Positions 1-8,131 of a stretch of DNA of 64,000 nucleotides are shown here, piece by piece. The first letter of the stretch is position 1. Every line of letters starts with the position of its first letter. The notes below the pieces were generated by a model. It searched no databases. It was not told the origin of the DNA and saw only the letters and a list, made by a program, of their open reading frames with translations. A program made the translations under genes and the position numbers. This DNA comes from Labedella endophytica (GTDB lineage Bacteria; Actinomycetota; Actinomycetes; Actinomycetales; Microbacteriaceae). The stretch covers positions 248,001 to 312,000 of the forward strand of contig NZ_RZGZ01000004.1 in the NCBI RefSeq assembly GCF_003990045.1. Direction: 5' to 3'.

Positions 1-369
1 CCGATCCTGCAGCTGAACCAGCCGCTCACGACCTGGCTCATCATCGTCGCGGTGCACGCCATCGGCACCGGCATGATGTTCTCCATCCAGGGTGCGTTCT
101 TCGCCGAGATGTTCGGAACCCGGATGCGTTACACCGGTCTCGGCGTGGTCTACCAGAGCTCGTCCCTCATCGGCGGCGCGCCCACGCCGGTGATCGCCGT
201 GGCACTCACGTCCGCTTTCTTGGGGTCCTTCTGGCCCGCCGTCATCTACCTCGTGGCGATGTGTGTGATCAGCGGGATCTGCGTGCTCCTGGTGTCGGAC
301 AACTCGAAGGTCGACCTGAGCGACACCGCCTCGATCACCACGCGACGCGCGAAGCAGGTCCGGTCGTGA
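1..369 (+). CDS. MFS transporter, C-terminal part (gene begins before the window)
   Basis: Only the last 122 codons are present; the frame is open from base 1 to TGA at 367-369. The visible protein has about three hydrophobic helices and a segment (FGTRMRYTGLGVVYQ, about residues 38-52) that recalls the metabolite:H+ symporter (MHS) branch of the major facilitator superfamily, whose known members carry small carboxylates, osmolytes or shikimate. The stop overlaps the GTG start of the next gene (a sulfatase) by 3 nt, so the two are almost certainly translated together and the transporter probably brings in the sulfatase substrate or takes up its product. The substrate itself cannot be read from this fragment. 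Confidence 0.85.
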   Translation, partial: PILQLNQPLTTWLIIVAVHAIGTGMMFSIQGAFFAEMFGTRMRYTGLGVVYQSSSLIGGAPTPVIAVALTSAFLGSFWPAVIYLVAMCVISGICVLLVSDNSKVDLSDTASITTRRAKQVRS

Positions 370-1808
370 GCCCGCAGCGGAAGCGCCCGAACATCGTCCT
401 GATCATGACGGACCAGCAGCGGTTCGATTCGATCGCGGCGCTCGGCCACGACCACGTGGACACGCCCCACCTCGATCGGCTGGTGAGGGAGGGCACGGCG
501 TTCACGAACACGTACGTCGCCTCGCCGTCGTGCGCGCCGTCACGAGCGAGCCTCTTCACGGGCCTCTACCCGCACAGCTCCGGCGTCTTGCGGAACGACG
601 ACAAATGGTCGCACTCGTGGGTCGAGCTCCTCGCGGAGTCCGGGTATCGGTGCACGAGCATCGGCAAGATGCACACCTACCCCTACGAGGCGCCGGTCGG
701 TTTCCACGAGCGGCACGTGATCGAGAACAAGGACAGGGCGCACCCCAACCTGCCCTACTTCCTCGACCAATGGGACAAGGCGATCTGGATCCGCGGACAC
801 GAGAAGCCCAGCAGGGTCACGTACCGGACGCTCCCCGATTACGCCGAGCGTCTCGGAGCGTTCGAGTGGCAGCTTCCGGACGACCTGCACGCCGACAACT
901 TCGTCGGCAACCTCGCCCGCCACTGGCTCGACACGTATCCGGGTCACGACGATCCGTTCTTCCTGCAGATCGGTTTCCCCGGCCCGCACCCCCCGTACGA
1001 CCCGACGTCCGCGCACCTCGACGCGTACCGCGACCGGGCGATGCCGGAGGCGAAGCGCACCCAGGCGGATCTCGACTCCCAGCCGACGCCGTTGAAGAAG
1101 CTGCGCGAACACCACCAGGCGAACGACCACGACGCGATCGTGCAGCTCGCGGACCCCACGAGGGAGCAGCTCGACCGTCAGCGTCGCCACTACTTCGCGA
1201 ACGTCTCTCTGATCGACGAGCAGGTCGGCGGACTCATCGACGCCCTCGACGAGCGCGGTGTGCTCGACGACACGATCATCGTCTTCACCTCCGACCACGG
1301 CGACGCCCTCAACGACCACGGGCACTCGCAGAAGTGGACGATGTACGAGCCGAGCGTGCACGTCCCCGGCATCATCTGGGGTCCCGGCAGGGTGGCGGCG
1401 GACCAGCAGCTCGACGGGCTCATCTCCCTCATGGACTTCGCCCCGACGCTCCTCGAGCTCGCCGGCCTCACGGCCCCCGAATGGATGGAGGCGGAATCGC
1501 TCGTCCCCGCACTCGACGGCGAAGAATGGACGGGCCGACGGTACGTGTTCTCGGAGCATGCGCGCGACTTCATCCTCACCGAGACGGCGCTCATGACGAT
1601 GGTGCGCGACGAGCGATTCAAGCTCGTCGAGTTCATCGACTACGACGAGGGCCAGCTGTTCGACCTCGACGCCGACCCGTTCGAGGAGCACAACCTCTGG
1701 GCGCACGAGGAGTACCGGGACACGCGGCACCGCCTCGAGAAGGCCATCGCCTCGTGGCGCGCTTCGAGTTCCATGACAACGGCCACCTGGGGAAAGGACT
1801 GGCGATGA
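366..1808 (+). CDS. Type I (formylglycine-dependent) sulfatase, first of three
   Basis: 480 residues, usual for arylsulfatase-type enzymes that hydrolyse sulfate esters. The catalytic signature C-A-P-S-R spans residues 56-60; Cys56 should be oxidised to formylglycine by a maturation enzyme not encoded in this window. Asp16 near the N-terminus (MTDQQ) and the Asp310-His311 pair (TSDHGD) fit the family's calcium-binding site. I chose GTG 366 because it overlaps the upstream stop and gives an N-terminus (MSPQRKRPNIVLIMTD) typical of the family. No signal peptide is seen, so the enzyme is probably cytoplasmic and acts after uptake. Its stop overlaps the start of the following dehydrogenase (ATGA). 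The exact sulfated substrate is unknown. Confidence 0.92.
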   Translation: MSPQRKRPNIVLIMTDQQRFDSIAALGHDHVDTPHLDRLVREGTAFTNTYVASPSCAPSRASLFTGLYPHSSGVLRNDDKWSHSWVELLAESGYRCTSIGKMHTYPYEAPVGFHERHVIENKDRAHPNLPYFLDQWDKAIWIRGHEKPSRVTYRTLPDYAERLGAFEWQLPDDLHADNFVGNLARHWLDTYPGHDDPFFLQIGFPGPHPPYDPTSAHLDAYRDRAMPEAKRTQADLDSQPTPLKKLREHHQANDHDAIVQLADPTREQLDRQRRHYFANVSLIDEQVGGLIDALDERGVLDDTIIVFTSDHGDALNDHGHSQKWTMYEPSVHVPGIIWGPGRVAADQQLDGLISLMDFAPTLLELAGLTAPEWMEAESLVPALDGEEWTGRRYVFSEHARDFILTETALMTMVRDERFKLVEFIDYDEGQLFDLDADPFEEHNLWAHEEYRDTRHRLEKAIASWRASSSMTTATWGKDWR

Positions 1809-2857
1809 CGAACACCACCATGACCGAGACGAGCGGGCGGGGCCTGCCCGCCACCATGCGGGTCTCCACCCTCGACGCCGCCCACAGCCTGTCCCTCACG
1901 GAGCGGTCCGTGCCGACGCCTGGGCCCCGGGAGGTCCTCGTCCGCATCGCCTCCGTTGGCGTGTGCGGAAGCGACACACACTACTTCGAGCACGGCCGCA
2001 TCGGCCCGTTCGTCGTGGACGGGCCGCTCGTACTCGGGCACGAGGCCTCCGGCACGATCGTCGCCGTCGGGTCCGAGGTCGATCCGGATCGAATCGGCCG
2101 TCGCGTGTCGATCGAACCGCAGAAGCCGTGCCGCCAGTGTGCGGAGTGCAAGGCCGGGCGGTACAACCTCTGCCCCGACATGGAGTTCTACGCGACCCCT
2201 CCGATCGATGGCGCCTTCGCGGAGTTCGCCCTCATCGATCACGACTTCGCGCACGACGTGCCCGACACGATCTCCGATGACGCCGCGGCGCTAATCGAGC
2301 CGTTGTCCGTCGGTATCTGGGCGTCGCAGAAGGCGGCGATCGCGCCCGGTCATCGCGTACTCATCGCGGGCGCCGGCCCGATCGGCGTCATCGCCGCGCA
2401 GGTCGCCAGGGCCTTCGGGGCGAGTGAGGTCCACGTGTCCGATATCGCGGAGGAGCGACTCGCTTTCGCCGCAGAGCACGGCGCGACCCACACCCACGTC
2501 GCCGGGGAGGACCTCTCCGGACTCGGCGTCGACGCGTTCATCGACGCGTCGGGAGCCGGTCCCGCCATCCGATCCGGGATCGCGGCCGTGCGCCCCGCCG
2601 GACGGGTCGTGCTCGTCGGGCTCGGCGCCGACGACCTCGAGATCCCCGTCAACCTCCTGCAGAACCGCGAACTGACGATCACGGGTGTGTTCCGCTACGC
2701 CAATACGTGGCCCACCGCGATCGCGATGCTCGCCGACGGTCGCGTCGACCTCGACGCTCTCGTGACGGGTCGCTTCGGCCTCGACGACGTCGAAGCCGCC
2801 CTCACCGCCGGCCGGGAGCCGGGGAGTATGAAGAGCGTCGTGACGCCCGGACGCTGA
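1805..2857 (+). CDS. Zinc-dependent medium-chain dehydrogenase, sorbitol/L-iditol dehydrogenase-like
   Basis: 350 residues. Catalytic zinc ligands are visible as Cys54 (GVCGSD) and His79-Glu80 (LGHE), and the structural zinc loop as Cys109, Cys112, Cys115 and Cys123. The NAD(P)-binding Rossmann motif GAGPIG lies near residues 189-194. This pattern is that of polyol dehydrogenases such as sorbitol, xylitol or L-iditol dehydrogenase, which oxidise a sugar alcohol to a ketose. It is the third gene of the transporter-sulfatase-dehydrogenase operon, starting inside the sulfatase stop, so it probably oxidises the desulfated sugar or polyol. A perfect hairpin follows within 15 nt of the stop. Confidence 0.9.
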   Translation: MTNTTMTETSGRGLPATMRVSTLDAAHSLSLTERSVPTPGPREVLVRIASVGVCGSDTHYFEHGRIGPFVVDGPLVLGHEASGTIVAVGSEVDPDRIGRRVSIEPQKPCRQCAECKAGRYNLCPDMEFYATPPIDGAFAEFALIDHDFAHDVPDTISDDAAALIEPLSVGIWASQKAAIAPGHRVLIAGAGPIGVIAAQVARAFGASEVHVSDIAEERLAFAAEHGATHTHVAGEDLSGLGVDAFIDASGAGPAIRSGIAAVRPAGRVVLVGLGADDLEIPVNLLQNRELTITGVFRYANTWPTAIAMLADGRVDLDALVTGRFGLDDVEAALTAGREPGSMKSVVTPGR

Positions 2858-2871
2858 TCGTCGGCCTGACG

Positions 2872-2903
2872 GTGGGGAGCTCGCCGCGCGGCGAGCTCCC
2901 CAC
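2872..2903. terminator. Bidirectional hairpin between converging operons
   Basis: A perfect inverted repeat with 13-nt arms (GTGGGGAGCTCGC and its complement) and a 6-nt GC loop fills the short gap between two converging operons. There is no U-tract, as is common in high-GC actinobacteria. Its position suits transcription termination from both sides. Confidence 0.7.
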
Positions 2904-2909
2904 AGCCGG

Positions 2910-4418
2910 CTAGCTGCTCGCGCGGATCGCCTTCACATACTCCTCGACGCGAGCGAACAACTCCTTGTCGTAGGGTCCCCATTCCGGTCGGGGTGTGTCC
3001 TCGCCACGGTACGGCTCGTCCGAATAGCGCTCCTGGTACTCCGCGAGCTTCGTCTCCATGTCGGCCTTGATCGCGGCGTACGCCGGGTCGTCGGCCACAT
3101 TGCGCACCTCGGTGGGGTCGGCACGGAGGTCGTACAGCTCCCACTCCGGCTCGAAGACGCGCTCGGAGGCACCGGGTACACCGAGCCCGGCGCCGTAGTA
3201 GTAGATGAGCTTGTAGTCACGCGTGCGGATGCCGTAATGCGCGGGGGCCCCGTGGATGGGGTCGTCGTGCTCCCAGTAGCGGTAGTACGCCGCGTCCGGC
3301 CAGTCCTCGACCGACTCGCCGCGGAGCAGGGGGAGGAAGCTGCGCCCCTGGGACGTGGGCAGGGCGTCGTCCGCCTCGATGCCGCACGCGTCGAGGAAGG
3401 TCGCCGCGAAGTCGACGTTCGTGATGATGGCCTCGCTGCGCGACCCCGCCTCGATCTGCGCGGGCCAGCGCATGAGCATCGGCATCTGCAGCGACTGGTC
3501 GAACATGAGCCGCTTGTCGAACCAGCCGTGGTCGCCCAGGAAGAATCCCTGGTCGGAGGTGTAGACGATGAGCGTGTTCTCGGCGAGACCCTTCTCCTCG
3601 AGGTGATCGAGCATGCGTCCGACGTTGTCGTCGATCGACTGGATGCACTGCAGGTAGTCGCGCATGTAGATCTGGTACTTCCAGCGCATGCGCGCCTCGC
3701 GGTTCTCCTCGCCGCGGAGGTGCTCGGGAACCTCCATCTTGAGGTCGTCCGCGCCCATGTCGTCGGCGATCGTCATGTGCACGCCGCGCACCGCCTTGCT
3801 GCGGGTCTCGTAGTCGTCGAAGAACGTCTCGGGCTCCGGGATCGAGCCGTCGGCGTAGAGGTGCTTGTGCTTCTCGTCCGGCACCCACGGGCGGTGCGGT
3901 GCCTTGTGGTGCACGAGGAGGCAGAACGGGTCGTCGGCGTCGAGCCCGTCGATCCAGTCGAGGGAGAGATCCGTCACGATGTCGGTCGCGTACCCCTTCT
4001 CGATCGCGCGGCCCTCGGGAGCGATCATCTCGGGGTCGACGTAGTCGCCCTGGCCGGGGAAGACCTTCCAGTCGTCGAAGCCGCGCGGTTCCGACACCTC
4101 CTGCTCGCCGAGGTGCCACTTGCCGAAGAGGGCCGTGCGGTAGCCGCTGTTCCGCAGCACGTCGATGAAGGTCGGCACGCGGTAGTCCATCTCGGTCCAG
4201 ATCGATGAGACGCCGTTCACGTGCGAGTACGTTCCGGTCAGGATCGACGCCCGCGAAGGCGAGCAGATGGAGTTGGTGCAGAACACGGCGTCCATGCGCA
4301 TCCCGCCCGCGGCGATGCGGTCGAGGTGCGGGGTGCTGTTGACCCGGCTGCCGTACGCGGAGATCGCGTGGGCCGCGTGGTCGTCTGACATGACGAAGAT
4401 GATGTTCGGGCGAGTCAT
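2910..4418 (-). CDS. Type I sulfatase, second of three
   Basis: 502 residues. The formylglycine signature C-S-P-S-R starts at Cys52, the metal-binding Asp12-Asp13 lie in the N-terminal strand (MSDDH), and a second metal motif (TSDQG, with GDHGW and Lys nearby) lies about residue 290. The protein is clearly of a different subfamily from the sulfatase at 366, with little likeness outside the motifs. It lies 67 nt downstream of the LacI gene in the same direction and is probably the last gene of the symporter-LacI-sulfatase operon. No signal peptide is visible. Substrate: a sulfated sugar or similar, inferred from the neighbours only. Confidence 0.92.
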   Translation of the reverse strand: MTRPNIIFVMSDDHAAHAISAYGSRVNSTPHLDRIAAGGMRMDAVFCTNSICSPSRASILTGTYSHVNGVSSIWTEMDYRVPTFIDVLRNSGYRTALFGKWHLGEQEVSEPRGFDDWKVFPGQGDYVDPEMIAPEGRAIEKGYATDIVTDLSLDWIDGLDADDPFCLLVHHKAPHRPWVPDEKHKHLYADGSIPEPETFFDDYETRSKAVRGVHMTIADDMGADDLKMEVPEHLRGEENREARMRWKYQIYMRDYLQCIQSIDDNVGRMLDHLEEKGLAENTLIVYTSDQGFFLGDHGWFDKRLMFDQSLQMPMLMRWPAQIEAGSRSEAIITNVDFAATFLDACGIEADDALPTSQGRSFLPLLRGESVEDWPDAAYYRYWEHDDPIHGAPAHYGIRTRDYKLIYYYGAGLGVPGASERVFEPEWELYDLRADPTEVRNVADDPAYAAIKADMETKLAEYQERYSDEPYRGEDTPRPEWGPYDKELFARVEEYVKAIRASS

Positions 4419-4485
4419 GGTGCCTACTTTCAGGTGGTCCGACGGCGCGAGAGGAGCGACCTCGGGTGGGATCGGGACGGACGCG

Positions 4486-5526
4486 TCAGGAGGCGGCGTC
4501 GAGGGCGGGTGGGAGGAGCAGATGCTCGTGGGCGTCGGGACTCTCCGTCTCGGCCACGATGAGACGCGCGCACTCGCGGCCCGCCTCGTCGAGGGGGAGA
4601 CGCGAATAGACGAGGTTCGGCCACAGAGCGGGTGACAGGATGCCGGCGGCGAGCGAACCGATCGTGAAGCGGTCGTCGCGACGCCGGGCGGTGCTGAAGA
4701 CCGGTTCCACGTCGGCGCCCCACGAACAGACGAGGGCCGTCACCGACGGGTCCGCACCGTCCTCGCGGAGAGTGCGCTCGACGCGCTGGGCGAGCTCCAC
4801 GGGGTAGGAGGCCATGTCTTCCTTGTGGGTGTCGAAGTCGCGCAGCCTCTCCGTCGTGATCCCGGTGTTGACGACCCGCAACGCCATGTGGGGTCGCCGA
4901 CTGAGCCCGTCGATCACGGCCCGCTCCCGGATCCGCTCGGATCGCGAGACCAGCTCCGGCCGCACGTAGTACACGATGCGGATGCCGCGTCGCTCGAGCT
5001 CGGCGAGCACGATCTCCACGCCGGTGCCGTAGTCGAAGTCCACCGTGGAGTACGGTCGCTCCTCCTCGTACGCCCCGCAGTCGAGCGCGACGAACGGGAT
5101 GCCGTGTTCCGCGACCGGTTCGGCGAGCTCGGTCGGCACCTCGTGGTCGTCATGGCCGATGAAGACGAGGCCGTCGAGCCGGTAACCGCGCACCGCATCG
5201 ACCCACTGCGATGCCGGCGCCTTGTTCAGGAGCGAGAGGCTGAACCCGCGCTCGGCGAGTCCCGAGATCATGCCCTGCACGATCGCGGCGTAGCGGGGAG
5301 TCGAGACGGGCTTGTCGAGGAGGAACCCGATGGTCTGGCTCGACCGGGCCTGAAGAGACCGTGCGAGCCCGTTCGGCACGTAGCCGATCTCGCGCGCGAT
5401 GCGCCGGATGGTCGCCTTCGTCGCGTCGCTCAGCGGCATGGTGCTCTGCTCGTTGAGCGCGTACGAGACGGTGGACACCGACACCCCCGCCCGCGCGGCG
5501 ATGTCCTTCAGCGTCGGTCGAGCCAT
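4486..5526 (-). CDS. LacI-family transcriptional regulator of the sulfatase island
   Basis: 346 residues, standard for LacI/GalR proteins. The N-terminal helix-turn-helix and hinge (TLKDIAARAGVSVSTVSYAL, from residue 4) bind DNA, and the periplasmic-binding-protein-like domain from about residue 60 should bind the inducing sugar. ATG at 5526 gives the canonical family N-terminus and has GAGGAGG about 10 nt upstream; an ATG three codons earlier (5535) would overlap the symporter stop and is possible. It lies between a GPH symporter and a sulfatase in one operon, so it is probably a local, autoregulating repressor acting at the two palindromes near 6996-7033. Confidence 0.93.
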   Translation of the reverse strand: MARPTLKDIAARAGVSVSTVSYALNEQSTMPLSDATKATIRRIAREIGYVPNGLARSLQARSSQTIGFLLDKPVSTPRYAAIVQGMISGLAERGFSLSLLNKAPASQWVDAVRGYRLDGLVFIGHDDHEVPTELAEPVAEHGIPFVALDCGAYEEERPYSTVDFDYGTGVEIVLAELERRGIRIVYYVRPELVSRSERIRERAVIDGLSRRPHMALRVVNTGITTERLRDFDTHKEDMASYPVELAQRVERTLREDGADPSVTALVCSWGADVEPVFSTARRRDDRFTIGSLAAGILSPALWPNLVYSRLPLDEAGRECARLIVAETESPDAHEHLLLPPALDAAS

Positions 5527-5531
5527 CGTCC

Positions 5532-6956
5532 TCATACCTCCTCGCCGCGCCGTGCCTTCAGCTCGGCGACGTTCGCGGCGACGCGGCTCCGGTTCAGAGG
5601 GTAGACGACGAGGATGATGAGTCCTGCGAGACCGTAGAGGATTCCGGGAACGAGCGTGGACAGCAGGTAGATCCCGTCGATGGTCTCCTGCGTCTGGGTC
5701 GGAACGCCCGACTGGAAGCCGATCGCCGTGAGGGCGAACCCGGCGACACCGCCCGCGAGCGCGAGGCCGAGCTTGCGGGCCCACGTGTTGAGCGCGTAGA
5801 CGGTACCGTCGTCGCGCTCGCCGCTGCGGACCTCTTCGTGATCGATCACGTCGCCGATGACCGCCCACACGAGCAGCGTGTAGAGCCCCATTCCGAACCC
5901 GCCGAGCGACGTGACGACGATGAACACCCATGGCGACGTCACTTGGATGACGGCGAGGACGAGGAGGACGGCCGATGCGAAGAACATCCCGGCGACGATG
6001 ATCTCCTTCTTCCCGAAGCGCCGAGCGAGCCGGGTCGCGAAGGGGGCGAGGAGGAGCGCCGGGAGGAAGCCGGCCAGTTGAGCCGGGCCCGACAGCGCTC
6101 CGTTGTTGAAGTAGCTGAGCCACAGGTAGGCAGCTGTCGACGCCACGAGGAGCGACGCGAGCATGAGCACGATGTTCCCCGCCATGAGCCCGAGGAGCGC
6201 GCGGTTGCCGACGAGCGAGCGGAGCAGCCGCAGGAAGCTGCGCTTCTCCTGCGTGGGCACGGCCTGGACGCGTTCCCGCACGTTCGTGTAGCAGACGAGG
6301 TAGAAGACGAGGGCGGCGAGGGAGAACACCACGCCCGTGATGAAGAACGCCGAGGGCACGACCTGGGAGACGCCGTCGACCGTCGCGTAGAGGAACAGCG
6401 GCGGCACGAGGGCGACGAACAGGCCGGCGACGTTGGCGCCGAACGCGCGGAACACGGAGAGTGACGCGCGCTCGACCGGGTTCTGGCTCATCACCGAGGC
6501 GAGCGAGCCGTAGGAGATGTTCACCATCGTGTAGAAGACCGAACCCCAGAGGAGGTAGGTGACGGCGGCGTAGCCGAGCTTCATGCCGTAGTCCCAGTCG
6601 CCGATGAACGGCACGTAGAGCAGGGCGCTCACGACGGCGAGGGGAATGGCGGCGCGAGCGATCCACACGCGGAACCGGCCGGCCTTCGAGGGCGTGTGCT
6701 TGTCGAGGAAGCGACCCCAGAACACGTCGGTGAAGGCGTCGAGCAGTCGGGCGCCGAGGAAGATCAGTCCGACGTGCGCGGCCTCGAGTCCGGCGACGTT
6801 CGTGTAGAAGACCAGGAGATAGGCGGAGGCGAGGAGGAACGTGAAGTCGTTCCCGAGGTCGCCGAACAGGTAACCGATCTTGTCCCGCAGGCCGAAGGGG
6901 CGGGGGTTCGTGATGGACGGGGCGGGGGCGGCGGCTGTGCCGACGGTTTCGCTCAT
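5532..6956 (-). CDS. GPH-family (glycoside-pentoside-hexuronide) cation symporter
   Basis: 474 residues with about twelve hydrophobic helices. The N-terminal stretch (LRDKIGYLFGDLGNDFTF) and the motif FTDVFWGRFLDKHTPSKAGR around residues 75-95 are characteristic of GPH symporters such as melibiose and xyloside permeases, which take up glycosides with Na+ or H+. A GAGGAGT ribosome site lies 5 nt before the ATG. It is the first gene of the operon with LacI and sulfatase 2, directly behind two LacI-type operators. Uptake of a sulfated or desulfated sugar is inferred from this setting. Confidence 0.92.
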   Translation of the reverse strand: MSETVGTAAAPAPSITNPRPFGLRDKIGYLFGDLGNDFTFLLASAYLLVFYTNVAGLEAAHVGLIFLGARLLDAFTDVFWGRFLDKHTPSKAGRFRVWIARAAIPLAVVSALLYVPFIGDWDYGMKLGYAAVTYLLWGSVFYTMVNISYGSLASVMSQNPVERASLSVFRAFGANVAGLFVALVPPLFLYATVDGVSQVVPSAFFITGVVFSLAALVFYLVCYTNVRERVQAVPTQEKRSFLRLLRSLVGNRALLGLMAGNIVLMLASLLVASTAAYLWLSYFNNGALSGPAQLAGFLPALLLAPFATRLARRFGKKEIIVAGMFFASAVLLVLAVIQVTSPWVFIVVTSLGGFGMGLYTLLVWAVIGDVIDHEEVRSGERDDGTVYALNTWARKLGLALAGGVAGFALTAIGFQSGVPTQTQETIDGIYLLSTLVPGILYGLAGLIILVVYPLNRSRVAANVAELKARRGEEV

Positions 6957-6995
6957 AGGGACTCCTCATCGAGTGCGATGACCCGACGCTAAGTT

Positions 6996-7011
6996 ATTCA
7001 AACGTTTGAAT
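6996..7011. promoter_or_regulatory. LacI-type operator O1
   Basis: A perfect 16-bp palindrome, ATTCAAACGTTTGAAT, with the central CG typical of LacI-family operators. It lies about 40 nt upstream of the symporter start. Confidence 0.8.
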
Positions 7012-7015
7012 CCAG

Positions 7016-7033
7016 ACTTCAATCGTTTGAAGT
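7016..7033. promoter_or_regulatory. LacI-type operator O2
   Basis: ACTTCAATCGTTTGAAGT, an 18-bp palindrome with a single mismatched pair. It shares the TCAA-N2-CG core pattern with O1, and its centre lies 21 bp (two helical turns) from that of O1. That spacing would put two repressor dimers on the same face of the DNA. Confidence 0.75.
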
Positions 7034-7069
7034 CAGCGTATCCGCGATCGGCGAGCTTGCGACCGCGCC

Positions 7070-7618
7070 TCAGTCCTCTGGTGTCCGACGTGCCGGAGAG
7101 CGTCGCGACCGCCGTCGGCTCGGGGGTACCGCATCAGGAGGGTCGCGCGCGATGCGGCCCGGATCCGCCGCGATCGCGGCGAGGAACCGGCGACGCATCC
7201 GCCACGGGAGGACGACGGCTGTGACGACGATGACGAGCGACGTGAGCACGGTGTGAACGACGAGCTCGGCTGCGAAACCGCTTGTAATGACCAGGACGAA
7301 CCAGATGGCTGTCAGCAGGACGGGTGGCACGACGGTCGCGATGCTCGCGCGCCGCGGGATGTCGACGTCGAAGAGCCCCAGGAGTCCCCAGATCGCCGAG
7401 CCGATGAGGAGGCCCGCGAGTGCGCTACCGAGACCGATCAACCCGCCGACGAACGCGCTGACGGCCAGCGCGCTCAGGAAGTTGAAACCGAGGATGGCGA
7501 TGCCGAGCGCTCCGGCGATGTTCCCGGCCGCGAAACCCCATGCGAGAGATCGGACGACGATCGCGTCCCACGGGTACCGGGAGCGCTTCACGCCGCCCAC
7601 GAAGTCGATCTCCGTCAT
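7070..7618 (-). CDS. Small integral membrane protein, unknown function
   Basis: 182 residues. The chosen ATG (7618, MTEIDFVGG) overlaps the upstream stop by 4 nt. Four to five hydrophobic segments include a Gly/Ala-rich pair around residues 35-80 and a helix pair around 95-150, followed by a short basic tail. It resembles the preceding gene product in size and general arrangement, which suggests a duplicated pair or two subunits of one complex. No enzymatic motif is visible. I do not recognise the family. Confidence 0.75.
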   Translation of the reverse strand: MTEIDFVGGVKRSRYPWDAIVVRSLAWGFAAGNIAGALGIAILGFNFLSALAVSAFVGGLIGLGSALAGLLIGSAIWGLLGLFDVDIPRRASIATVVPPVLLTAIWFVLVITSGFAAELVVHTVLTSLVIVVTAVVLPWRMRRRFLAAIAADPGRIARDPPDAVPPSRRRSRRSPARRTPED

Positions 7619-8085
7619 CCCGACACCGCCTTCGTGCCGAGGAACCGGCGGCACAGAAGCGTCGCGATCACGATCGACGCAGCCGCAACCGCGGCCACGA
7701 GTACCGCCGAGGCTCCGTCGGGATTGGTGGGTGACAGGAAGGCCAGGAGAGCCCAGGCCCACAGGAGCGGCACGGCGATCGCGGCGACGGCCGCCGCCCC
7801 GATAGCGCGGACTCGCACGCCGCACCTGGTGGCTCGCAGGGCGGACCATGCGCCGAGCGCCACGAGGATCCCGGCGAACGATCCGAGGAGACCGACCACG
7901 GCGCCCGCGACGAGGTAGACGGGGAAGAGGACGGCGGCGAGCGGGGTGGAGGCGATGCTCACGGCCACGGCGAGGACGGCCCCGCAGGCCGCGCCCCAGA
8001 GGAGAGCTCGGCGGATCACCGACCAGAAGGGGGCGTGCGTCGAGCTGACAGCAGTGGGCGCGGTGCTCGGTGGTCGATCCGACAT
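7615..8085 (-). CDS. Small integral membrane protein, unknown function
   Basis: 156 residues with about four transmembrane segments (roughly residues 25-50, 52-80, 92-115 and 128-148) and a short hydrophilic N-terminus. GGAGGG lies 3-4 nt before the ATG, and a TACGCT -10-like hexamer at 8105-8100 would give a short leader carrying this site. It is translationally coupled to the next membrane protein. Nothing identifies its role. Confidence 0.75.
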   Translation of the reverse strand: MSDRPPSTAPTAVSSTHAPFWSVIRRALLWGAACGAVLAVAVSIASTPLAAVLFPVYLVAGAVVGLLGSFAGILVALGAWSALRATRCGVRVRAIGAAAVAAIAVPLLWAWALLAFLSPTNPDGASAVLVAAVAAASIVIATLLCRRFLGTKAVSG

Positions 8086-8131
8086 GGTCCCTCCTGTCCC
8101 GAGCGTACTGCTGCGGTGGTGAGCGCGCCCG

